Assembly: GCA_017406805.1 (NCBI GenBank) | Contig: JAFQXU010000028.1 | Coordinates: 1 to 33,486, forward strand | Direction of reading: 5' to 3' | DNA: 33,486 nucleotides | Source of the DNA: Clostridia bacterium | GTDB lineage: Bacteria; Bacillota; Clostridia; Oscillospirales; Acutalibacteraceae | Part shown: positions 1 through 6,936 of the stretch, one piece after another | Position numbering within the stretch: position 1 is the first letter of the stretch | Layout: each line of letters starts with the position of its first letter | Position numbers and translations under genes: made by a program | The notes under the pieces: model-generated | The model's database searches: none | What the model saw: only the letters and a program-made list of their open reading frames with translations | What the model was told of the DNA's origin: nothing

Positions 1-1
1 A

Positions 2-1639
2 CTTTTAAGTAAGATTTCCACCGGATTTTCCGGAGCAAATAATATAAGCTCTCGCGGAGGGTACAGCAGAAAACACCCGATTAGGGTTTCTGCGATGAAA
101 TACGTTAGCGCGGGGTTTAATTTTATTGTAACTTTAAATGAGTTTACTTTTGGATTTAAAAGTGTTTCCGGTATATCTGTAAATAGGCAAGTTACTACTA
201 TCCCCGAAGGTGGACTTAATGACCACGGTATAATAGTGGAAGAACCCAATCAAAATTCCTTTACACTGAGTTTTAGTAGGGGACTTATGATTAGATACCC
301 ACAACTGGTTGATGCAACCGTTCGTTCTGCGGCTGCAATAATTCCAAACCCTATTGCCAGAAAAACAGCTCTGGTTCTTGCGGCTTCTTCCAGCCCGCAA
401 GAAGCGTTGGAAAAAGGTCCTGCGTTGGGATTTATACATGTTTACGACAGAACAAACAAGCGACTTCTGGGGCTTTATTCTTTTTTATCTTTAGGAATTT
501 CGGAGTGGCGTGTTTCTGATTTGGATGCAGAAAATGGCAGTGGTTTATTAATAGAAGATATGACAATTGTTCATACCGGAATCACACGTGAACCCACAGC
601 GCTTCAGCCATTTGCTTTTAGTAGTGCAATAAACCAGGAAAGCGATGTCGATAGACAAGCTCGTGAGGCATATGAAAGAATAGAAAAAGCAAAAGAAAAA
701 GCAGGATATTACAATGAAAGCATGGAAGACAGGATTGCAAGGCTTGATGCAGAAAAGAAAAAAATTAATGATAAAATTGAAAAAATGAAAAAATTGGTAG
801 AACAAGAAGCAGAACCGACAGCGGAAGACCTTAAAGATTTTAGCGAAAGAGAACAATATTATATTAAACAAGCAAGGCTTTCGAAGAAAACAAGAAAAAC
901 CGATGAACAGATAAAGGCCGAAAACGAAGCTGCCGAAAGCAGAAGCGAGCAGCGTAAAGATGCAGCAAAAGAAAGCAGAGAAACGAAAGAAAATGATATA
1001 GATGCAACAGAAGAAAGCAAGAAAGAAGCAAGCAAAGCGGCAAGTGAAAAAGCTGAAAAAATTAGAGAATTAATAGAACAAGAAGAAGAACCTTCTGAAT
1101 CAGATCTTGAAGAATTTAGCGAAAGCGAGCAGAATTATATTATGCAAGCAAGATTCTCGAAGAAAACAAGGAAAACTGATGAAGAAATAAAAGCAGAAAG
1201 AGACAGAATTAAATCAGAAAGCAAAGCCCGCACAGAGCAAGCAAAACAAAGCAGAGAAGCTAGCGAAAGCGCCAGAAAAGAAGTAGAAGAAAGCAAGAAA
1301 GAAGCAAGCAAAGCGGCAAGCGAAAAAGCCGAAAAAGTTAAGGAATTAATAAACCAAAAAGGAGAGCTTTCTGAAGACGACCTTAAAGACCTTAGCGAAA
1401 GCGAGAAAAACTATATTGCTCAAGCAAGATTCTCAAAAGAAACAAAGAAAACTGATGAAGAAATAAAAGCAGAAAAAGATAAGATTAAATCAGATAGCAA
1501 AGCTCGCACGGAACAAGCAAAAGAAAAACAAGCCAAAAATGAAGAATACAGAGCGAGTGCTGCTGGTGCAAACAAAGAAAAAGCAGAAAAAAATCAGGAA
1601 AATGCTCAAAAAGTGATTGATGCCAGAAAAGAAGAGTAG
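2..1639 (+). CDS. Tail-tube-fold protein fused to a long repeated coiled coil (contractile injection system), 5' end uncertain
   Basis: Counting from the ATG at 95, residues 1-170 look like a gp19/Afp1-type tail-tube domain. They show a beta pattern, FKSVSGISV, PEGGLNDH, FTLSFSRGL, and a closing strand with EDMTIVHTGI. Residues of about 190-514 are highly charged Lys/Glu/Ala coiled coil with three 92-residue repeats. Canonical inner-tube proteins are only about 150 residues, so this is a fusion. It may be a tube initiator or adaptor (Afp5-like position, just before spike genes) with an added shaft. Start: the reading frame is open to the left edge with no ATG, GTG or TTG between base 2 and the ATG at 95. 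That ATG has no Shine-Dalgarno at normal spacing (GGAGGG is 34 bases upstream), so the true start may lie outside the window. The tube call is fairly sure; the role of the coiled coil is unknown. Confidence 0.75.
   Translation, partial: LLSKISTGFSGANNISSRGGYSRKHPIRVSAMKYVSAGFNFIVTLNEFTFGFKSVSGISVNRQVTTIPEGGLNDHGIIVEEPNQNSFTLSFSRGLMIRYPQLVDATVRSAAAIIPNPIARKTALVLAASSSPQEALEKGPALGFIHVYDRTNKRLLGLYSFLSLGISEWRVSDLDAENGSGLLIEDMTIVHTGITREPTALQPFAFSSAINQESDVDRQAREAYERIEKAKEKAGYYNESMEDRIARLDAEKKKINDKIEKMKKLVEQEAEPTAEDLKDFSEREQYYIKQARLSKKTRKTDEQIKAENEAAESRSEQRKDAAKESRETKENDIDATEESKKEASKAASEKAEKIRELIEQEEEPSESDLEEFSESEQNYIMQARFSKKTRKTDEEIKAERDRIKSESKARTEQAKQSREASESARKEVEESKKEASKAASEKAEKVKELINQKGELSEDDLKDLSESEKNYIAQARFSKETKKTDEEIKAEKDKIKSDSKARTEQAKEKQAKNEEYRASAAGANKEKAEKNQENAQKVIDARKEE
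788..1560. repeat. Three in-frame 276-bp (92-codon) tandem repeats
   Basis: The motif L-[VI]-[EN]-Q followed by acidic residues, SE.[EK].YI.QAR.SK.T.KTDE.IKAE recurs at codons beginning near 794, 1070 and 1346. The spacing is exactly 276 bases each time. Copies two and three are close at DNA level: AAAGAAGCAAGCAAAGCGGC is shared near 1021 and 1297. Such repeats can expand or contract by recombination while keeping the frame. Confidence 0.85.
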
Positions 1640-1650
1640 GTGAGGGATTT

Positions 1651-2298
1651 ATGGAATTAGATATTGCATTTAATGAGGAGCCTTACGATTTTGATTCTTA
1701 TATGGAAAAGCTTAATAATGAGCTCAAAAAAAAAGAAGCTGAGATTGAAGAAGCAAAAAAAAGAGTTGCCGAGCTTTTAGCTGCTAAAATTTACACAAGA
1801 AAAGAGCTAAAGCAGATAAACGAAGAAAAAATCAGGCGAGAAAATGAAAAAAAAGAATATGAAAAAAAGAATATAGATCTTATCACCATGCAGTCTTTAA
1901 GTATTGCAAAAGATTTGCGAGACAATGTGGAGGGGCTTAGCGAAGAAGAGAAAAAAGAAGTGGAAATCTCGGCGATGACTATTGAAAGAAGTGCTTTTGA
2001 AAAGGAAATAAAAGTAAAAAAAGATATAATAAAAGAAAAAGAAACTCAAATGAATAAAATTCTTGCAGATAAAGTTTTTTATGAATCTAAAATTAAAAAG
2101 ATCAGAAAAGATATGAACGCAGGAAATTCTTCTGAAAGCAAAGTAAAAATAGAAACTCTTAAGAATTACTCTAAAAACAACAGTAAACAATACTTTGAAT
2201 TTTTAAAGCAAAATGAAATTTTGAAAGACAGCGTTATAAAAGCGCAAAACCAAATTGGATTTTTAAAGGAAAAATTAAACTTGAGCGCACAAAAATAA
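1651..2298 (+). CDS. Coiled-coil protein of the injection-system operon, unknown function
   Basis: A 215-residue protein that is almost entirely charged helix (Lys, Glu, Asn rich), with no signal peptide, membrane segment or recognised domain. It begins 11 bases after the tube-fusion gene, with GGTGAGGG as ribosome binding site, and is followed 13 bases later by the 720-residue gene, so it belongs to the same transcript. Helical segments are broken around residues 92-100 (GLSEEEKKE) and 154-160 (NAGNSSES). In better-known systems this slot, between tube initiator and spike, holds small adaptor or LysM proteins, but I see no LysM motif. It may partner the coiled coil of the preceding protein; this is inference from position and composition only. 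Confidence 0.7.
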   Translation: MELDIAFNEEPYDFDSYMEKLNNELKKKEAEIEEAKKRVAELLAAKIYTRKELKQINEEKIRRENEKKEYEKKNIDLITMQSLSIAKDLRDNVEGLSEEEKKEVEISAMTIERSAFEKEIKVKKDIIKEKETQMNKILADKVFYESKIKKIRKDMNAGNSSESKVKIETLKNYSKNNSKQYFEFLKQNEILKDSVIKAQNQIGFLKEKLNLSAQK

Positions 2299-2311
2299 AG
2301 GGCGGTAAAAG

Positions 2312-4474
2312 ATGGATAACAAAGAAGCTAAATTGCCAAAAATTAAATCACTTACAAAAGTAAAAGCACCGATTGGAATTGTTGGACTTAAAAACAACAG
2401 TAGCTTTTGTGGTGCAATTTTTAATCAAAATAAAATAGCTTCTATTGTTGATGATAATATTTCGCCATTTCAGGAGCGCAGCGATTTAATTTACAGTTCG
2501 GCGCCTTCTTTGGGCTACGATCAAGACGTACTTGCCAGGATAATTGAACTTTTGCTGCAGCTTCGTGCGGCGCAAAGTGACCAAAACATTTTTGTGCAAA
2601 ACAACACCGTTGTAAAGGAACAAATTTTAAGTCAGCTTAAGAATGAAATTCTTAGGGTAAATAATAGGCTAACGAAAAGCCAAATCAAAAATCTGGAGGT
2701 TGTTTCCAGTAATTCTTTTGATGCAAAAGCTTTAAATGATATTCTAAAATCACTTATTGAAGACTCAAAAAAAAAATTAGAAAATGATGAGCCCACTGCT
2801 TATGGCAGTAGGGTTACACGCATTTTAAACGACTTTATTACAGGTAAAATAAGTAAAGTCAGTTCCAAAGTTGTAAGCCGCGAAAGTTACGAAAGAGACC
2901 TTATAAATAGAATATATAAAACTACTTCTTTTGAAGATGAATTTTTAAATGGTAAAGCCGGTGATTTAAAATCCGGGCGAAAAAAAGCCAAAATTCAGGC
3001 AGATGATGCCAAAAAAGGTGAGCAACTTAAAAAAGCGAAAAAAGAAAAAGTAAAAACCCAAAAAGAGCTTGTTCAGCCGGAGGTTTTGGATCTTTCTGAA
3101 AAAAACGTTTTAAAAATCTTTAAAGAAGTTTTGCCGATTATAAAAACCAACAGAAAAATCGTTCATACTTCGCTTTTGGAAAATTTGATTCGTTTTGTAA
3201 AAAGTAAAGAAGAAAAGCCGATTATTTTAACCACTGTTGAAAGCACAGAAAAAATAAACAGGCATAAAAACATTTACGAAAGCGAAAGTGTGGATATTCC
3301 TTTAAAGAGCCGTGAAATTTACACGGAGCTTATTAACCGCAAAACAGTAGATGAATACAGCGGCAAAGAAGAAGTAAAAACCACAGAAAAAACTGAAGTT
3401 ACAAAGCGCAGGCATTTTCTGGAAAAAGATTTAGTGGATAAAGTAAATGAAAATAATATACTGCTAAAGGAATTTAAAGAAAAAATAGCCAGGCACAAGA
3501 ATATTTTAAAGCATACTAAGTTTGAAAATAAGTATATTACTGATGAAGATATAAAAACAGAAAAAATCTTTGAAGGCGTTCAAACAAGCCGTAAAAATTT
3601 GGTGCATAAAACGGAAAAAACTTTTAAATCTTACGATGAAAACGTAACTTATGAAAATATTATAAATGATGTTTTTAAAAAGAGTTTTCAAAAGGACATA
3701 ACAAAAACTCAAAAAGACATAAAAAGAAATGTTGATATCTTAAAAAAAGAAAATTTGCAGGAAAAATTGAATTTTATTACCGAAAAAGGAAAAGTAAAAA
3801 CAGTTTATAAAGAGGGCGAACCAAAGTTTATTTATGATTTGGAAGTTAAAAATTTAAGTGGCAAAGCTTTTGATATTGAAAATATAGTAAAAAATATTCC
3901 GGTTTATAAGAATAAAGATGAATTTGTAAAAAATATATTTGAAAATGTGATTAGAAAAAACATTGCAAGAACATTTTCGCCGAAAACCATTTTAAAATCT
4001 ACTTTTATAAAAGATAAAAAAGATATTTTTAAAAATATCGTTACAAGCGATGTAAATAAATATATCGGAGAAAAAGAGTTTGTTTATAAAGATATTTTTG
4101 ATAATGTTAGGCACATAGAAAAGGAAGTTCCTTCTTATGTGTCTATTCCCGCAGAAGATTATATGATATACAAAAAGGAACTGATCCCCGAAAAAGAAAC
4201 CGAAAAAAAAGGAAAATCCGCCGAAAAACAAAAGAAAATAATAGATAAATTTGAAAAAGATATTAATTTAAAACCGCAAGAAGCAAAAATAAACGAAATA
4301 GACGAAAAACAAATAGAAAGAAACATAATGGCAAAAACGCTTAAAAAATCAGAAGTTGAAAAAATGATAAAAGAACATATGAGTAGAATAGATTTGGAGT
4401 CTATTTCAAGAGAAATAGTAGAAAGAGTAGAAGACAGATTTATAATGGATAGAGAAAGAAACGGCATATTTTAA
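2312..4474 (+). CDS. 720-residue Lys-rich protein of unknown function in the injection-system operon
   Basis: Start ATG follows GGGCGGT at good spacing. The protein has no signal peptide or membrane segment. Residues of about 1-200 look globular (VKAPIGIVGLKNN near the N-terminus, then helices). Residues of about 200-650 are strongly Lys-rich with many degenerate short repeats of the type K-N-I-F/L-E-N-V. The last 50 residues form a predicted amphipathic helix ending ISREIVERVEDRFIMDRERN. That ending recalls short C-terminal helices I associate with some eCIS baseplate-region proteins, but I cannot prove homology. Size and position would fit a tape-measure-like, adaptor or cargo-carrying protein. 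No family assignment is made. It is flanked by the coiled-coil gene and the hub gene with 13 and 19 base gaps. Confidence 0.7.
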   Translation: MDNKEAKLPKIKSLTKVKAPIGIVGLKNNSSFCGAIFNQNKIASIVDDNISPFQERSDLIYSSAPSLGYDQDVLARIIELLLQLRAAQSDQNIFVQNNTVVKEQILSQLKNEILRVNNRLTKSQIKNLEVVSSNSFDAKALNDILKSLIEDSKKKLENDEPTAYGSRVTRILNDFITGKISKVSSKVVSRESYERDLINRIYKTTSFEDEFLNGKAGDLKSGRKKAKIQADDAKKGEQLKKAKKEKVKTQKELVQPEVLDLSEKNVLKIFKEVLPIIKTNRKIVHTSLLENLIRFVKSKEEKPIILTTVESTEKINRHKNIYESESVDIPLKSREIYTELINRKTVDEYSGKEEVKTTEKTEVTKRRHFLEKDLVDKVNENNILLKEFKEKIARHKNILKHTKFENKYITDEDIKTEKIFEGVQTSRKNLVHKTEKTFKSYDENVTYENIINDVFKKSFQKDITKTQKDIKRNVDILKKENLQEKLNFITEKGKVKTVYKEGEPKFIYDLEVKNLSGKAFDIENIVKNIPVYKNKDEFVKNIFENVIRKNIARTFSPKTILKSTFIKDKKDIFKNIVTSDVNKYIGEKEFVYKDIFDNVRHIEKEVPSYVSIPAEDYMIYKKELIPEKETEKKGKSAEKQKKIIDKFEKDINLKPQEAKINEIDEKQIERNIMAKTLKKSEVEKMIKEHMSRIDLESISREIVERVEDRFIMDRERNGIF

Positions 4475-4493
4475 TTAAAAAGGAAGAGTAAAG

Positions 4494-5636
4494 ATGAGTG
4501 GTTCTTTATTAAAAAAATTAAATAAAGCAGAAATTACGAACCCCACCGTTGAAATATCAGTAAATGGAAAAAAATTTGAGCAAAAAGGTTCCATGTACTG
4601 TAGTTATGTCAGAGTGGATTTAAGTGCGGGCCCGGAAGCTGCTGTTTGTCTTATAGATCTTGTTGATCCTTACTATCTTGAAGATGAAGAAATCCATGTT
4701 AACGATAAATTCAATAAAATAACCCTTGGCTCAAAATTAGAAGTTTCTTTAGGATATGCCGAAGATGTAGGGACTGTTTTTTCCGGGTATGTTTATACCA
4801 AAAGTACTGATATTATCGGCGATGTAAAAGGTAACAAAAGTGTGGTAAGAATTAAATGCATGGACAGCAAAATTTTTATGATGCAAAATAAATACACGCT
4901 TCAATATAAAAAAGAAACAAGCTATTCAAAAGTTGTAAAATCTGTTTTGGCAAGGTATAAATTACTTGGCTCAAAAGTGAAAATTGCAGGTGAAAAAAAG
5001 TTTAATAAAGGATTCCTTTTGCATCAAACGTATGCGAGTGATTATGAATTTTTGGCCGAATTAGCAGAAAAAACGGGTTGCCTTTTTTATTCCGACAGTT
5101 CCGGAAAAATCAATTTTATCTCCCCAAAAAATGCTTCGAATAACAAACTCAGCACACTGGAGTTTTGTAATTATGTTTTTGATGTTAAATCCGCTCAGAA
5201 TATGATGGGTATACCTGCTTCATTAGAAGTAAGTTCTTTGGACAAAAAAGACCCGACAAAATTGATCAAATCTACAGTTAAAGATAGTGAAAAAATTGGC
5301 AGCGGAAGTGATGTTTCAAAATCTTCTAAAAATATGCCATCAAAATCTATTATTTCTATAGTAGATAATGATGCACATTCGCTCAGCGAAGCAAAATTTA
5401 GAGCGCAAGCTGAGTATAATCTGAGAGAACTTAACCTTATGCAAACGGTGATGAAAATAAAAGGGTGTTACTATTTTGAAATTGGTAAAAAGTTAAAGCT
5501 GAAGAATTTTAACGGTATTTCAGATAATGAATATATAATCACACGTGTGGTTCATGAGTATAGCGCAGAAAGAAGATCGTATTACACACAGCTTTCACTA
5601 AACGCCAATCGTATAAAATTGGACAAAAGCTTTTAA
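4494..5636 (+). CDS. gp27-like hub protein (phage late control D / VgrG N-terminal type)
   Basis: A 380-residue protein resembling the gp27/gpD half of VgrG. A beta-barrel-like N-terminal half (residues of about 15-125, with LEVSLGYAEDVGTVFSGYV) is followed by the family hallmark near 178-199 (QTYASDYEFLAELAEKTGC). A second barrel region and a C-terminal stretch (residues 300-375) complete the hub fold. In contractile machines this protein forms the trimeric hub that joins the inner tube to the spike. Here the spike is a separate gene 22 bases downstream, whereas VgrG and Afp8-type proteins are fused. Ribosome binding site AAGGAAGAG precedes the ATG. Confidence 0.85.
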   Translation: MSGSLLKKLNKAEITNPTVEISVNGKKFEQKGSMYCSYVRVDLSAGPEAAVCLIDLVDPYYLEDEEIHVNDKFNKITLGSKLEVSLGYAEDVGTVFSGYVYTKSTDIIGDVKGNKSVVRIKCMDSKIFMMQNKYTLQYKKETSYSKVVKSVLARYKLLGSKVKIAGEKKFNKGFLLHQTYASDYEFLAELAEKTGCLFYSDSSGKINFISPKNASNNKLSTLEFCNYVFDVKSAQNMMGIPASLEVSSLDKKDPTKLIKSTVKDSEKIGSGSDVSKSSKNMPSKSIISIVDNDAHSLSEAKFRAQAEYNLRELNLMQTVMKIKGCYYFEIGKKLKLKNFNGISDNEYIITRVVHEYSAERRSYYTQLSLNANRIKLDKSF

Positions 5637-5658
5637 TAAAATAATGTGAGGTAGTTAT

Positions 5659-6444
5659 ATGGTAAGGTTTTTAAGAGATTTTAATTCCCTTAGCTGCGAC
5701 GGTTTTTCCGGAAACCTGAAAATGGGAGTGGTTATAAGGGAAAAAGATAAAGAAGGGTTAAACAGAGTAAAAGTAAGATTTCCGGACGAAAATATAGAAT
5801 CTATGCCTGCAAGCGTTTCTTCTTCTTTTGCCGGTTTTGATAAAAAAGGAAAATCAGGGAGTGTAATTATTCCGCAAAATGGCGAAGAAGTAATAGTTGG
5901 TTTTTTAGATGGCGATATTAACAGGCCGGTAATTTTGGGGAGTTTATATACACCGATTAATAAGCCGCCAATGAATATATATGATAGCAAAAACCAAAAT
6001 TCAATGATGTTTCAGTTTCAAAACGGGCTTAAAATTCAAATTGACACAAAACCAAAAAGCCAAAAAGTTTCTATTACCACAGAGGGTGGGCATTCGGTAA
6101 TCCTTGATGATACAAACAAAAAAGAATCTGTGCAAATTTCAAACAAGGATTCAGATACATTATTTAAAATAGACCTTGCAAAAGGGGAAATAACTTTAAA
6201 AGCCAAGTCTAAAATTTCATTTTCCGCAGGAAATAGCACTATGACAATAGATAAATCAGGCGGAGTTAAAGTTCAAAGTGGTCAAGGTAAATTTGACGTA
6301 AATGTACAAAGTTCCACAATTAAAGCAAAAAGTAATTTTGTGGCACAGGCGGGCGCAAAAGCAGAGATTAAAGGAAACGCCAATGCAGTGCTTCAGTCCA
6401 GCGGTCAGACCGTGGTAAAAGGTGCGATTGCCCAAATAAATTAA
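5659..6444 (+). CDS. gp5-like spike protein: OB-fold plus beta-helix needle
   Basis: A 261-residue protein. Residues of about 18-95 form a gp5-type OB-fold, recognisable by GVVIREKDKEGLNRVKVRFP, SGSVIIPQNGEEVIVGFLDG and RPVILGSLY. From about residue 105 onward the sequence is short beta strands rich in K, S, T, Q and G (KITLKAKSKISFSAGN-like pattern, ending SSGQTVVKGAIAQIN), as in the trimeric beta-helix of VgrG and gp5 spikes. It should form the piercing tip below the hub. No lysozyme domain is present, and no separate PAAR tip gene is visible next to it. The start follows GTGAGGT. Confidence 0.88.
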   Translation: MVRFLRDFNSLSCDGFSGNLKMGVVIREKDKEGLNRVKVRFPDENIESMPASVSSSFAGFDKKGKSGSVIIPQNGEEVIVGFLDGDINRPVILGSLYTPINKPPMNIYDSKNQNSMMFQFQNGLKIQIDTKPKSQKVSITTEGGHSVILDDTNKKESVQISNKDSDTLFKIDLAKGEITLKAKSKISFSAGNSTMTIDKSGGVKVQSGQGKFDVNVQSSTIKAKSNFVAQAGAKAEIKGNANAVLQSSGQTVVKGAIAQIN

Positions 6445-6475
6445 GATGAATGATTAAAGAAACGAGGGAGTGTAT

Positions 6476-6862
6476 ATGGCAGTTATAAAAGGTTGGAAAT
6501 TTCCAATTCAAATAAACGAAAGTAACGGACGGATTCAGACCGTGGAAGATAACGAATGTGTAAAACAGTCGGTTAAAATGATTTTAAGTACGCAGCTTTA
6601 TGAAAGAAAAATAGTTCCGACTTTTGGAACGGATCTTAGAAGATATATGTTTGAAGTAGTAAGCCCAACATTTGTTTCTGATTTAAAAAAGACGATAGCT
6701 TCTTCAATAAACAAGTGGGAAGAGCATGTTTTGGATATAAATGTTTCTGTGGAGGCTACACCGGGGCCTATATCTACTGTGAATACCAGTGTTGATTATA
6801 TTACGGATATTGAGCCGACCCAAGAACGTGTTATCCACAAAGTTGACGCAAATGAACAATAA
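6476..6862 (+). CDS. gp25-like baseplate wedge protein
   Basis: A 128-residue protein matching the gp25 family, whose members clamp sheath to baseplate. Visible hallmarks are FPIQINESNGRIQTVED at the N-terminus, IVPTFGTDLRRYMFE (the conserved P.FG..LR...FE motif) and INKWEEHVLDINVSVE. Length is normal for the family. I chose the ATG at 6476 because GAGGGA sits 6 bases upstream; a GTG at 6470 in the same frame is too close to that site. Located between the spike gene and the first baseplate-J gene, as in other contractile systems. Confidence 0.9.
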   Translation: MAVIKGWKFPIQINESNGRIQTVEDNECVKQSVKMILSTQLYERKIVPTFGTDLRRYMFEVVSPTFVSDLKKTIASSINKWEEHVLDINVSVEATPGPISTVNTSVDYITDIEPTQERVIHKVDANEQ

Positions 6863-6880
6863 AAGCGCCTTATTAAAACG

Positions 6881-6936
6881 AAAGGAAGTGAATTGAGCCG
6901 ATTAATTTTTATTAACTAAGAATTAGGCTCACGGTT
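6881..6936 (+). promoter_or_regulatory. Structured leader with a displaced ribosome binding site and possible 8-codon leader ORF before the baseplate-J gene
   Basis: The only good Shine-Dalgarno (AAAGGAAGTG, 6881-6890) is about 47 bases before the baseplate-J ATG. Between them is an imperfect hairpin with arms GAGCC (6895-6899) and GGCTC (6926-6930), extended by TAATT/AATTA after a 3-base bulge. Folding would bring the Shine-Dalgarno near the ATG at 6937. The same site is also well placed for a TTG at 6893 that opens an 8-codon ORF ending TAA at 6919. Other gaps inside this operon are 11 to 32 bases without such a structure. Confidence 0.45.

Noticed and set aside
95-1639. ATG at 95 as the certain start of the tube-fusion gene
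   Set aside because: The frame is open to the left edge and the ATG lacks a nearby ribosome binding site, so the gene was annotated from the edge with an uncertain start.
4494-6444. Type VI secretion system
   Set aside because: VgrG-like parts are present, but there are no TssJLM membrane-complex genes. The baseplate-J/gp25/gpI set and terminal protein fit phage-like eCIS better, and the organism looks Gram-positive.
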